From Myoxocephalus aenaeus (lineage: Eukaryota > Chordata > Actinopteri > Perciformes > Cottidae), in assembly GCA_038501785.1 (NCBI GenBank), contig JBAMJR010000053.1, forward strand, positions 8,723,501-8,787,500: 64,000 nucleotides of DNA, in the 5' to 3' direction. The notes beneath the pieces were generated by a model that was not told the origin of the DNA, did no database searches, and saw nothing but the letters and a program-made list of their open reading frames with translations. The position numbers and the translations under genes were made by a program. Positions 39,493-52,638 of the stretch are shown one piece after another (positions within the stretch are counted from its first letter, which is position 1; the number at the start of each line of letters is the position of its first letter).

Positions 39493-41086
39493 CTGGTTAA
39501 TAGTTATGTAAAGATCGATGAGTAGATGCTCCAATTGTAAATACCACTTGTGAACATATATACATGTCCACCCTCAGGCCACCAGCAGCTTCTAATTTAA
39601 GCACAGAGCCATCAATGGACAAGACGGGGTCACAACCTTTCCCTTCCGCTGTTTTCTGTCACTTGAAGAACATCTGATAGCTTCAATTTGTTGATTTGTA
39701 TCTGAAGCAGACAAACGTAAACCAATGTCAACTCTAAGACACACTTGACCCAATGATTGGCTTTTAAGCTTTCAGGGACTCACTCTTTCAGGACTGAGGG
39801 TCATCTGCTGCCGTCTGGAGGCACTCGAGGGGTGAGGGGAGGCGGGAGGCAACTGACCGGAATTGTGTGTTAATTGAATGCCGGTTTCGATCACACAGAT
39901 GACTGAACTTGGCCTTGTGATGGAGCAAGTTCATGTTTATCAATTACACATACTGTGAAATCACACATACACACAACCACAGGTTATTTAATGTTTAGCA
40001 TGTATGGAAAAAATTAAGGTAGAAAGACACACACACCTGTGTAATATTTTAGTTTTCTTGCTACATAAAAAGAAAACATGAGATTTGTTCACTGACCTGA
40101 CGAGCTGATTATCCTGAACTTGTATTGAATGTTTATCCTCACTGGTCATAAATCAATACGGACAGAATGAAAAGAGGCACCAGAATATTAAGCATAGGGA
40201 TATGTTTAATGAGATTAATGAGGTTCATCACTATTGTAACATATATCATGAATTGATAGATATATCCATGAAAACAAAAGTAAATTTAGCAGTGTACAAA
40301 ACAATGGATATGGATATGATAGCACCATTGCAGTCAAACTAATTCAGCAAACGCATAATCAGATTTTGCATTGATTTGGATCAACATTGTCAGATAAAAC
40401 ATTTGATGACAAACAATTTTCAATTGTGGGTGAAACATGGTAATGACTAAATTCTTCAGATGCATGTTTTTAAGGGGCAAATTCATATTTTTTACACATT
40501 AAATTATGTTAAAGGGTCTTGAGGAGTACTACTGTCTATGTGAACAAAGTTGTTTAAAGCGTTCTGATGAATTTCCTCAAGTTATGGATCTGAAGACTAC
40601 AGGTTAAAAAATTAAAATAATCGGAAAAAAAGAAGTGAACTAACCAGAGCTCTGTAGTTCACTCCTCATCTCGATGGGAGGCTAGCAGCTCAAAGCTACA
40701 TTAGCCTTTACTAGCATATCACATCCAAATGATGGTCATGTTTTAATGAGGATGAAGATTTACTGGAATAAAAACATACTTTTAACTGGACATTGTGAGT
40801 ATTATAGGAGTGAAAGGCTTTGTCGGTGAAGTATTCTTTTAAACCACTTACAATATAAGATTATAGTTTCGAAAGATTTACATTGTATGGGACTTTTCCA
40901 TAATATTTTTTTTTTGTTAAGATAAAGACTTGTATAAAACACAACATAAAAAATATAACTATCCCTGAATACTTGTGAGGTGTGAAAACACTTAAAAAAG
41001 TGTGCACATGATTGCAAAATCGTGTTTTTGTTGTCACAGATTTGAACCATTCGATGATGACGTCTATGCACCACAGCGTGCCGCCA

Positions 41087-44000
41087 TCAAACCATGCCAG
41101 GTTCCCCCATCTCCACCTCCTCCTTGCTTTCCTCCACATGGCTGTTCGGCTGCACCTGTGCCTTGAAGATGACGAGTTTACACAGCGTGAGAATTGGCTT
41201 GTGTGGTCGGGCCTGACGTAGGTCACTCGACGGCGTAGTCATGTTTTTGGGATTCTGAGTTTTAGGAGGGATATGAAATTATAACGTAATGTTATGAAAC
41301 ATAGTCAAACACCAATCACAGTATAACAATTGAGATCTGGGAAAAATAAAAATTAAAGACATATTAGAAATTGACCAAATTCACCCACCTTGTACAGTGT
41401 GACTAAAATAAATACTGGGACACACATCAGTGGAGTCATGATAAGGAGCGAGCCCAAAACGCTGCCCTTGGCGCCGATTACATAACCATACACAACAAAG
41501 TCACTTGAGTTCGCCAGTTCATACAGTAGTGTAACCTAGGGGACAAGAAGTAAAACAGGCTTAGCCGTGAGCTTTGTTGTGCCAGAGAAACAAATCATAA
41601 CCAATAGAAAGGAATGAAAATGGCCAGTAAGTGAATAACATACAATTCTCTCTAAAATGAATCAAAATGGTAAAGAAATGATGGTTAAAAACATTTTCAT
41701 TAAGATATATGGGGCATGCAATTACTGAACTATTCTCCAACTTGCAAAGGTGTAGCTTCTGCTAAGAGTTCCATAATCATTATATAACTTAATATATTAC
41801 ATAACTTTCTCTTAACTTCACAGGTGGAGTTAGTTTCAGGGCAGTGCCCGTGTTTTTCCATGTTTTAAATGTTCTACGACAGTGAGTTCCCAGAATGATG
41901 GAAAATTAACAGTGGGCATAAAAAAGAAAGAGCAAATTGGCGAATGTAAAACCGACAGGATTATGTATCAAAATGACTTTGTGCAACATTTAAACCTGCA
42001 AAATAAATGCAACCTGAAGCATTGAACATCACAGAGGAAGTTTCAAAATGCAAAAAGAGGTGAAAAGTGATGTGTCCTAAATTGTAAGTGATATGGGCGG
42101 CCTAAACATACAAAAACACCAATATGCAACTTTAACTGACTACTGATTCCCGTTACGAATGAATATGTCTGCTGTACTTTCTGATCTCGTACCCGATCAT
42201 GCAGTAAAGTGTGTTTCAGAAACAGATGAGTCAACCTTTTCCGGTAAAAGCAGCAGTCTCACCTCCTCTTTGCCATAAGTGAGCTCAAGCATAACTACTG
42301 ATGTGGCAAAATGAAATGTGTGAAACACTCAGCAGAGAGAGAGAAAGGCCAGGAGAGAAGGGAAACAAGAAACAAAGATAAGAGGCAGCTGGAGATCTGT
42401 GCTCTGAAGTACTATACGGTAGAACTTCATGAATATATATGAACACATGAGAGGAAATAGACATTAACGCAGAGACACAAAGTGAGAGAGAAGTGACACA
42501 GGTGCGAGTGTCTCACCCCACAGATGAGCGGCGTGATGAACATCCAGCAGTACTTCAGCACGGGAAACGGCTTGTACCCGATCATGTCCTCAATGTTGTC
42601 ATAGAAACGGTCCGCACCTGCAAAGTCATGGACGGGAGGTGTTAGTCAATCAAAGGGCATAAAAAGGTAAAGGCTTACTGAGGTAGTAAGCTTTGTGGTA
42701 TTTTTTCTGTTGACTTTATAATGTTTGTTTGACCAGTAGTGAAAAGAACCTGACAATTTTTTTTTTTTAAATACTTGGGTATTTCCCTTTTATGCTACTT
42801 CTACCTTACGCGCAAAGAGGAGAGAAAAAAACATGACCTGGCTGATGGAGCATCATCCACAGATTCCTTTTTACAAATGCACAATAGCAGAGTGAGTGTT
42901 TGAGCAGATTTAAGAAAAGCAGATACAGTCATCAAGCTAACTGCATCTACGCGGAGGAGGAAAGTGGCTCATTTAAATTCGGGTGAGGAAGTTTGTGCAC
43001 AGTTAACACAGACAGGAGGCAGAGAGGCCCGACGAATGGCTAAACAACTCAAAGTGGGGATGATATCTCACTCTGCATCAGTTTAAACAAACATGGTCAG
43101 GATGTTTGTGTAAGCACTGAGGAATATGCCTTCAGTTTCTTGAAAGAAAACGGCTTGTTTTGAGACTAGTGTGCAATACAGATGCTCGGAGAACAATATG
43201 AGAAGAGACACATTCTCCACCCACATGTTGTAATTTAACCAGTAATGCGGCCGATAATGAAGGTGTGGGAAGTGGTGAGAGCTCAGAAGATTTATCCAGA
43301 AGGATGGCAGAGGAAGACGGGGATATGGAAAAGGAAGATTCATATTTGCGGTGTCGGCAATGGACAGATCCTTTGACACGTTTGAGGAAAAGAGATAACC
43401 ATTGAAACGTTAATTCAATGTTGTAGTTAAATAGATAGGGAGGAAAAATGGCAGCAAGACACGGGAACTGAACATCCACAAAAGAAATGGCCTTCAGAAT
43501 GTTTCAGGTGTTGCTTTCGGTTTCAGTCCAGTAGATGGAGCGCTCATCCTTCTGGTCTAAATAAAGTCCACAAACAACCACTGAGGTGCTGTTTCTGTCA
43601 TCCTTTAGCCAAGTTGTTAAATCAAAGGTGATTATGAAAACACAAACATATCTGTTAATTGATAAATGTTGTGGTCCCAAATGAGTTTTTGATGCTGTTG
43701 GCATAGTGAATGTAAAGTGTATTTAAAGTGAATACCTGGATTATATTACAGATACAGACATAATATATGTGCTTCATATGCAAAGTAATGGGGGGAATGT
43801 GTAATGTTATGAGGAAGTCATTCTAAATATTGTAAGACAAAAATAAGTACAGGATCCTGTTCTATTCAATCCCATCACTCTTTTTTTAGTCTTTTAATAT
43901 AACTCAGGATGAAAATAAAACGGTGGATATCAGATGCTGGTTTCTTACAGATGTTGTAGCAGGAAGTTGATTACACTGATGAAACAAATGCTGCTGTCGG

Positions 44001-47000
44001 AATTGCACAAGCCCAAAGAAATGCAGTGCAGTTCCTTATGGTGGCATATTTAGGTCTTCAGAAATATTTTGAAGTGAGTAAATAATGTGTGTTTTGAGAA
44101 ACAGCCCAGCAGCAGTTCACCAATGGCATGACTTACCATACACCCAGGCAATGACAACAGTCTCAAAAGAGGCTATAAAGAGGAGACAGATTCCACTGAC
44201 GCCATAGTTATCAATGAGCTGGAAGAGGACGATCCCTCCCTGAAACATGAGCAGAAAAACACATCAACGAACAAGCTGGGTTTTGTTTCTGACACACAGG
44301 AAATAGCTGAACTAACTGATGTTAGTTCAGCTATTTCCTGTGTGTCAGTGGCGCCAATAAAGAAGCACGACATCCCATATTTGTCATATATTATGAAATC
44401 AAACCATTTAATTGCTGGTGTAAATATAATATTAAGTGTCGCATATAGTGTATATTGTGTCACCACTTCACAATTCCCTATTGCCTTCTTATGCCCACTT
44501 TTTGAAAATTGATGAAAATGGTTATGCTTTGTCTGAGTTTGTTTGTTAATTAACAAGCGGACAAGTTTACAGCCATACTAGCAGTTGTGTGAGGCTGTCC
44601 AAAAGCTGTGAGCATAATGATAACATGCTCATGTTTAGCAGGTAATTTAGAATGCTAGCATTCTGATATTTGACAATTATCAGTAATATTATCAATATTG
44701 GTACAAAAATGACCTGAATCTAAACTATCACAAGTGTCTCTGCTGCTTACCTCACTGATGAGCGGCAGCCCCAATAGGAAACAGACAACAGCGATGACCA
44801 GGGTGAGCAGCTCTCTGCCGCCCCGCCTCCTCAGGTGACGTGGGAACATGTCAGTGAGGGCCGTGGCCATGCTCTCCACACACACAAACTGTGGGCACAG
44901 AAACGGATTAGCAGAGGAGGCAATATATAACATGATGCTCAAACACTGCATTACATGCAATACCTGACTGTCCAGGCCCAGGAAGAGGATCATGAGGAAG
45001 AAGAGCACGGCCCAGAAGGATGAGCCAGGCAGTAATGACAGAGCCCGTGGATATGCCAAAAACACCAGACCAGGACCTGCAGAAAGCACATGAATGCATT
45101 AATCAACACATGAGAGCGAACATAAACAGAATTCCGTGGAAGAGAAATATTTGCTTTTATCCCTGCAATCATCTTGTGAGCCCTCACGTTTTTCTTGTGA
45201 CCCTTTGAGGGGTCCAGAGCCCCAGCTTGGAAATCATTATTTCAACATAACTATAAATAACTTGCTCTCCAAAACAGGATTAAAAAGAAGGTGGACATCA
45301 GTATTTTCTAACCTTGGGAATGTTCAAGTAAAAATGTTTCAACTGTGTGTCAACTTAAGATGCCATCTTGTGGACATTGTTGATTTTTGTTGCCACTGCC
45401 AGAATTACTGGAGAGCCACAATGCAATGGGCAACTATTTTGATGATTGAACAATGTAATACATTTTTAAGCAAAATGCCTAACAATTGTTGTTGCTAGCT
45501 TCTCAAATATGAAGATTTGAGATTCAAAGATATGTATTAATTGCATGAAATATAAATACAACAGTCAAATGAAAGATGCTGAAAGGGAGGAAAGAACTCA
45601 CCGGCAGAAACAACTTCATCAATCGATATGCCCATGTCATGGGCCATGAATCCCAGCACCGAGAACACAACAAAACCAGCAAAGATACTGGTGGCACTGT
45701 TCAGGCAACATAGTGTCAAGCAATCCCTACAACATACCAAGAAGAAAAGCCCGCACTGTCAAGGAGCACATGGATGTGAAACTGTCAACGTGACCGTGTG
45801 CCGTGTGCGAGGACACTGACCTGTAGCAGTCGTTGTTGTATTTGTTGTAGCTCCCCAGAGCCGTCAGTACTCCCTGACACACGGCGTAGGAGAAGAACAC
45901 CTGAGTCCCTGCATCGTGCCATACCTAGAGAGGGTAGGGAATTGATTTTTGAAACATTTCAGAGGGCCGACATTGTTGACGTAACCCGGATATATGTGTT
46001 TCCATCAACTTTTTTCCTTACAGAGCAATAGCAAAATAACTTGGCAGGTCAAAACAAATAATCAGAGCTGTACAATGACAAACAGCTTTGCTTTATGCCA
46101 GTGTTAATTACAGTATGTGTCCATTGAGTGTTGGAATGTACATTATATACACAACACTATGGTTTGTTTCTGTACCTGCCTTTACAGCTATGACAGTAAA
46201 TGGACTATACTTGCAAAGCTCTTGAGCTCTTTAACACTACTTGTCATCATTCACCCATTCACACCGATGCCATCTGCAGTGCCCACCAGGACTAACTAAC
46301 ATCCACACACTGTAGGCACAGCTACGGGAGCAATTGCCGATCTTCTGATTGAAGGACGACCCTGCTCACCATTGAGCCACAGAGTCTGTGCACCACATGT
46401 GTGTGCACTGGGGGTGTGGGCGGGTTTTGTTAATATGAATGTCTGTCTGCCGGGCCTCGCTCTGCATCTGGTTAACATTAGAGGCACAACAGCAGAGTCT
46501 CGTCCAGTTAAAGATCCCAAGAAGTGTACGCGTCCCTTCTCCGGCCCCATGGCGGGAGTGACTTATCCGCGAGTCAGTGAATCTGACACGAGACAAAGAT
46601 GAAACTGTTGTGTCTTTAGAAGCATGCATTTGATTTTGCCGCTCTGGATACAGATTCACACGCATATGAACAAAAGGAGGCGCAGTATAAACAGGCCCCA
46701 GATGCAGAACAGAACATGTTTACGATTTCCTCTGCGGTCCAAGCAGAAACATTTCATGCTCAAGCAGGACTGATTAGAAACAGAACTGTTTTCAGATCTG
46801 TTTTTAAGAGCATGTGGGATTGCATACCTCTGCCTTCTGACACGTAATTGCTTTCACATGCCTTCGACATTGTGCAATTTACATTCTCGCAGTTTTTCCC
46901 TTTGCTTCCTTCCACAATTGCATTCTAAGATTCCCACGGTGGTTTGAGTAGACTTTTTATGAGTCACCGACGAAGCCTTGATGCTGAAACACGGCGGAGT

Positions 47001-50000
47001 TTGTTTTTAGGTCTCGAATGACTATGCCGTTACAATAAAGATATTTTAATGGTCTTTTGTGGTTTTCCTGTCCCCATGTATCCTTAATCAAAGAGCACCT
47101 CAAACCAACTCTATTTGAGTCCAGGAAGCGTTCATACCCAAACATTTTGGGATTTTCTGTATGAGTAGATGTTCTTACAAGGGCCCCTCAGTTCACAACT
47201 CTCAGGAGAATTCATGCAAACATGCATGCACATCCACATAGCCACAGGAGAAGAGGAAGCAACTCCCCTCCTCAAAGACAAGGGGGGTGTCTGACGGTTA
47301 ACCCTCTGGTTATTACATTTGACCCCTGAACCGCTGCTCTGGACTGTCAAGAGGAAGATGGAGTGAGAGATGAAGCAGCTTGAGGGGATGTAAGAGGGTT
47401 GATGATCTGTGGGATAAAAGAGTCCTTTTCTTTATTCGTGGTTGCTGACAGAAACAGAGGCTGTTATTGTGCAAGAACATGCATCCAGACCCTCGGTTTT
47501 ATTAAATTCCCTTTTCAGTTCAAAAAGTACGTAATTGTGCTGAGTGAATGACAGCTCTGCTGTGAGAATGTAATACTTACTTTATGTTAAAATAAAATCT
47601 GTAATTTACAATGATGGTAAGTTTCCGGTTAAAAATAGTTATATTGACTTTTTATGAAGGTAAATATGCCCTCAAAAAGTGACTGTTTCCACTCCTGTGT
47701 GATGATGTTATTGTATACTCAAGGGGGAAGCTTTCTTTGACAAATTTATCACTGAAAAATGATCCTGTTTTTGTTTTGTTTGTTAAGACTGTCTTGAGAC
47801 CGGAAACCAGATTCAAGGCAGAAAGGAAGGGGGAAGAGAGAACAGGGCACTGTATTCATCCTGTTACTACACAGAGCAATCTGACAGAGAGAGAAGGTCT
47901 GAGCAATATGCCTCTTTCTGCAAATACAGGATTTATATACCGTGATTTGTGTTTGTAATGCTGTATTTCAAAAGCAACCATTGTTGGATTATGACTGTGA
48001 GTTCTCACCCTTGGATCAGAGAGCTTGGTTAAGTCAGGGCTTAGGTAGTATCTCAGTCCGTCCCCGGCTCCTGGGAGTGTCACTCCTCGGATGAAGAGGA
48101 TGAACAGCATCAGATAGGGGAATGTAGCAGTGAAGTACACGACCTGCAAACACAAAATACATAATTTACATATGTACACTCAAACACTCACTCTTTTCAT
48201 TTAACCAGAATAAAGGGATTTCTTTGGAGCAACGGAAACAAGCACACTAACACACAACTTTGACTTATTAATACCGTAAACGTTTGATATACAAACTTTG
48301 GGGGCAAACTTCAACGTGTGCTGCCTTTTTACACATCCAGCAGACATGAAGCAACATTAGAAATCATTTTGTGTCAAGATTTTGGTCACCTGGAAGATGC
48401 AAGTCCAGTATTCACTCTCTTTTAGCTCTGTTTTAGGGCTCCAACAACTCATGAGAGACATTTCTGGCTCTTAGCTCCACAAAAGTTGTCTGCCTGGCTT
48501 TTGGTTGCTGGACAGGTAGGATTCCTTAGGATTTCACTCTTGGTTGATTTTGTGATTACTTGTGTTAACTGCAAGTACGTTTTTATCATTACAGGTTCCA
48601 GAGTTTCTTTCAAAGACACCTGTGTCAACAACTGGAGCAATAATATTGCTTACTGTGTCAGAAAGGAAATTCAAGTATATGTTTACAGTGCACCCAAACA
48701 AACTGTGGACCGAGAGCTTTAACAAAGATGACTCCATAATGTGGTCTGGAATGACATCGCTGCACTAATGATTATACAAAACAAATGGGAGTTGTCAGAA
48801 ACGGAAAAGCAACTCTGACAGAATTCTAAGAGACTGAAGTTGAAGTTGCACAATTGAACATGCGAAAATGTTTAGGGGGGGTCCATCTTGTGTTTCCTCT
48901 GAAGTCTATTAAAGGACAATATTTTGTGTGTGTGTGCGAGTTCAAATATGGATGCATGCCCTAGCTTTGTTTTATTTGATGATCTTTTATTACATCCATA
49001 CCAATCACATACTTGGTGTGAAGGTAGATATAATGAAAGGGAGAAGAGCTAAAGAAGCCATGTGTGTGCAGCCTAATATCAGGGTATGTGGATTCAAAAG
49101 TAGTACTCGCCTTTCCTGTCCATTTGATCCCCTTAAAGATGCAGAAGTAACAAATAATCCAGGCAAGCAGGAGACACACAGCCAGGTCCCAGTGTACTTT
49201 ACCCAGGGACATGTCATCTGACATCCTCAACACACGGTTCCTGTGGGGAAGAGATCCGACATGTAAACACATATATTATGAAACTGCATTCTCTGCAAAT
49301 AACACACAGACTGATTGATGTATAGATGTGCAATTTAATCCACTTTGTTTCTTCTTTCATAAACTTTGCTCCCAATGCTCCATGAACGCATCGAACGCTA
49401 TATTTCCTTTTCGTGGGTTCACTCAATTGGGAATAATTTCAAATACAGCAAAAAGGACCAAGCATCTCAATGAATGAATACAGATGTGAAAATCTGTCGT
49501 GGTTCATTTTGGATGGCTACAGTTTATATTATAGAAGTTGCAGGTAACAGAGCACATATTGTTCTGGTCATGCAGCGCCGTGGTATGTAGCTAAGTGATT
49601 TCCCAACAAATCAGGAGATTATCATGTGAAGAGCAGCAGCCATGTTTCATGAGTCAACAATAGTGCAGTGCCTGTTTGGGAACGGGGCGATCGCGTGACC
49701 TCGGCTGTTGTAGCTTGCAGATTCCCCGAGAACCCCTCATCCAAACAACTTCACACTCGGCACTGCGCTTCCTTGGGTCCTCAGCAAAACACCCGCCGTG
49801 TGTGAAGTCGATCAGATGAACGGTTGTTGAGGATGAGAAAATCCAAGGACAGACATAGTACATATATACATATATACAGACAGAGTCCACTTTTGTATGA
49901 TAGTGATAATGGTCCCTCATTAGCATCATGTTCACCAAGTGGCCCAACAGTAAAGATGGCCTCTTGGTAATGTTCCAGATACTAGGCACACTGGGAAGGA

Positions 50001-50080
50001 TGAAATAACTGTCGACGTTTTTGTCTTGTTTTAAAAATACAATGTGTGTGTGTGTGTGTGTGTGTATGTGTGTGTGTGTG

Positions 50081-50140
<60 letters not shown>

Positions 50141-52335
50141 TTTCTCACAGCCAGAACTCCTCCTCCGGTGACCTGCCATCCAGGAATGGGTCACTTTCAT
50201 TCCTGAAAATATAATTTTAAACAAATGCAAGTAAGGTGATTTGAAATGTAATAATAATTCTAAACAATGCTTTGTTGGCTACATTTAGGGGAACAAAACT
50301 ACTTGGTTAGGTTGAGAAAAAATATACACAACCTACAGTGGACTACATATACTTAGAGTATCTAATGTGTGCCCGGGTCGGGTGCAAATTGCATTGTTGG
50401 CTACAGACACCTGGGCGCTAATAGCATCAGCCTATAAATTGTGATAGTTCAGCAGGTAAAACTCGACAATAAAGATGCAACTTACATGTAAACGACATTT
50501 TGAAAGTCGTCAGGTGTTGCTGTGATGTTGTTTAGGAACGACCAGTTTGAGCCAGGTAGAAACAAATGGGGGTTAGCAAAGACGCTGGAGCGACCGTGAC
50601 ATAAATCTAAGAGGTTGAGGAGAGAGAGATGAGATGAGGGTGAGTTGGATGTTGCGTGCTTCAAAATGGTAAAATGTGTCACATTTTATTTTTGTTAAGT
50701 CTGTGAGAAAGCAATAACCGCACTGTGGATCCAATACAGATGTGTCTAGGCAAGTGTTGAGTCGTCACAAAGCATGACTCACCGGTGTTCCACCAGTTGT
50801 CACATGTAGACCAGGGCAACGGGTTGTTAAAGGAGTGGTACAGGTAAAAGATGGCCCAGGCCAACACCACGATGTAGTAGATGTTCAGATAGGCCACAAT
50901 CACTTGGGACGCAAGCCCCAACCCTGCAGGAGAAAACGTTTGATTTGGTTCTGTGTCGCAAACACTGAGATATACATGTACGTACATATTCTCCTTGAAT
51001 TATTACCATTATTTCCCTTTGGAAGCATTTCATATAGTATGAAAACGCAACCCCTATTACTGGCTACAATCAACAAGATGTTCTTTTGGCTACAATTCTA
51101 CAAAGATCTGTCCGAGCTTTGTCTTTACCCTCGAACATGGGGCATATCTTCCTCCAGGCGGTCACCCCACCCTCACTGGTGTACTGGCCCAACGCCGTCT
51201 CCAGGAAGAACACAGGGACGCCACAGAAGAATAGGAACACAAAGTAAGGGATGAAGAAGACACCTGCAAATATACATATCGATTAAAAAGAGTCACTTGC
51301 ATGTAATGTAAAGCAGGGTTTCCACAAATATTGACACGCTGCACATGGACAAATACATACATATTAAGCCACAAATACAACACATATTAAAGGTTGATTG
51401 TGTAACTAGCTAAATGGGATGAAAGGGTGTATTTGTCATTTACAAGGGTATTACACTATTTTCCATGTTGCTTGGGAAAATTGTCAAGGAAACCAAAGCC
51501 AAACAATATTATATGTTTGAGATCGGTAACTATACAGAAGCTAAATGGGATATTATGAAATGTTTTCTGACACTTGTTAATGCGTACTAATTATTTGGAT
51601 GCCTGGTGTAGCGTCCGGAAGAACTTAGTCAAACAACTTCTCTCGTTCTCTGAATTTATTTTCCTTGATCACAAGTAGAGTAACAAGCGCTGCAATCGCG
51701 ATAGCAGGGAGTCGCCCAGTCAACACGCAGGTTGACCGTCCAAAAACCACCCCGAACAGCCGGAAGTTCGGCTCTTTAATACACGGTTTTCCGTCATGAA
51801 CATCTAACATTTCTATTGGCTCTAACATTTCTAAGAGGAGGAGAATCGTGTCCTCATCTTTTCTCACAAGGCTGGAACGTGCAACGACCAGTCTGCTTCC
51901 CTAATGTCAATATACTGATAAACAGGTGTGAGTGTTGTAGTGCAGAGCGTGGAACCTTGAGGAACAGACAACCGGACTGTTCTCACAGAAACTTCTCACA
52001 GAAAGTATTTGTTAAACTGACCTCGCACAACCTGAACTCTAATAGACAGAAGAATAATGAAATGAAGAATATCTACAGAATATAACGATTTATATTATCA
52101 CACTGCGGACAACAATGGAAACCATTTTTGTAGTGAACCCCGTGTACCATTAAGATGATGATGAATACATTTTTAAGAGACAGACGTAAGTGACTTATGG
52201 TGTCACCTCTCCTCTCTCATGATCTGTTGACCATCTCTCATTGCATTCCATATGCATCCATTAATTAACACATGTAAACATGCTAACACACGTGTGTACA
52301 GACATTCAAATGCATGTGCATGTGCATGTGCACGT

Positions 52336-52401
<66 letters not shown>

Positions 52402-52628
52402 ACACATATGTTCAAACCTGGTCCCTCACCTCCTCCATTTTTGTAACACAGATAAGGGAAACGCCAAACATTCCCCAGACCAATGATTTCTCCAGCCATG
52501 GAGAGCATGAATTCCATCTTGTTGGCCCATTTCCCCCTCGGCTGAGCCCCTGCCTGGGGAGGCTCCACTTTATCTGGCCCCGAGCCTCGAGCAGCAGCAG
52601 GAGTCCATGTGGCCGCTTCCTCAGTCAT
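41087..52628 (-). CDS. SLC6 transporter of the GAT2/GAT3/BGT1 class, divergent
   Basis: Fifteen coding exons, in transcript order: 52628-52430, 51263-51129, 50923-50783, 50606-50486, 50202-50149, 49240-49111, 48143-48009, 45924-45821, 45726-45602, 45076-44964, 44888-44751, 44239-44137, 42617-42517, 41535-41389 and 41254-41087 (stop TGA). The total is 1914 nt, 637 aa. TM1 is MAGEIIGLGNVWRFPYLCYK with Glu47, the signature of GAT2, GAT3 and BGT1 rather than GAT1 or the taurine transporter. TM6 has FIRGVTLPGAGDG and TM8 has LGLDSQFVCVE (Asp417). The second loop is about 25 residues longer than in human GAT2 and has three N-glycosylation sequons (Asn179, 185, 200). The TM11-TM12 segment departs from the family and lacks the usual WG..LGW.LALSSM block. 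Likely substrates are GABA, betaine or taurine; this cannot be decided here. A fish-specific slc6a22-type gene is possible. The first methionine follows an acceptor at 52640; earlier in-frame methionines lie upstream of it. Confidence 0.85.
44289..44348. repeat. Perfect 28-bp inverted repeat with 4-bp loop
   Basis: Arm 44289-44316 is the exact reverse complement of 44321-44348, with loop TGAT. It lies 50 nt upstream (in transcript sense) of the acceptor of the exon 44239-44137 of the second transporter, so pre-mRNA from this intron would carry a 60-nt near-perfect hairpin. No target duplication was seen. Confidence 0.95.
50043..50138. repeat. (TG)n microsatellite next to a splice donor
   Basis: About 48 TG units, with two single-base interruptions, begin 10 nt inside the intron after the donor of exon 50202-50149 of the second transporter. 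The transcript carries (CA)n there. Confidence 0.95.
51607..52102 (-). mobile_element. Solo LTR candidate in intron 1 of the second transporter
   Basis: On the minus strand the block begins TGTGATAATA and ends CGCTACA, the TG...CA form of an LTR. It has a TATTAAAG box in the middle and an AAATAAA signal about 60 nt before the end, the order expected of U3-R-U5. Composition is GC-richer than the surrounding intron. No gag or pol coding sequence adjoins it. I could not find a clean 5-bp target duplication, so the exact ends are uncertain. Confidence 0.5.
52337..52407. repeat. (CA)n microsatellite near a splice donor
   Basis: It lies within about 25 nt of the donor after exon 52628-52430 of the second transporter. 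The transcript carries (UG)n there. Confidence 0.95.
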
Positions 52629-52638
52629 GGTCTCTCCG

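Noticed and set aside
39572..39648. A further upstream coding exon for the 38.5-39.5 kb candidate
   Set aside because: The stretch is open and protein-like, but its only usable donor leaves the wrong phase for the next exon.
49654..50230. His/Thr-repeat open frames
   Set aside because: Translations of the (TG)n/(CA)n microsatellite; the real exon here is 50202-50149.
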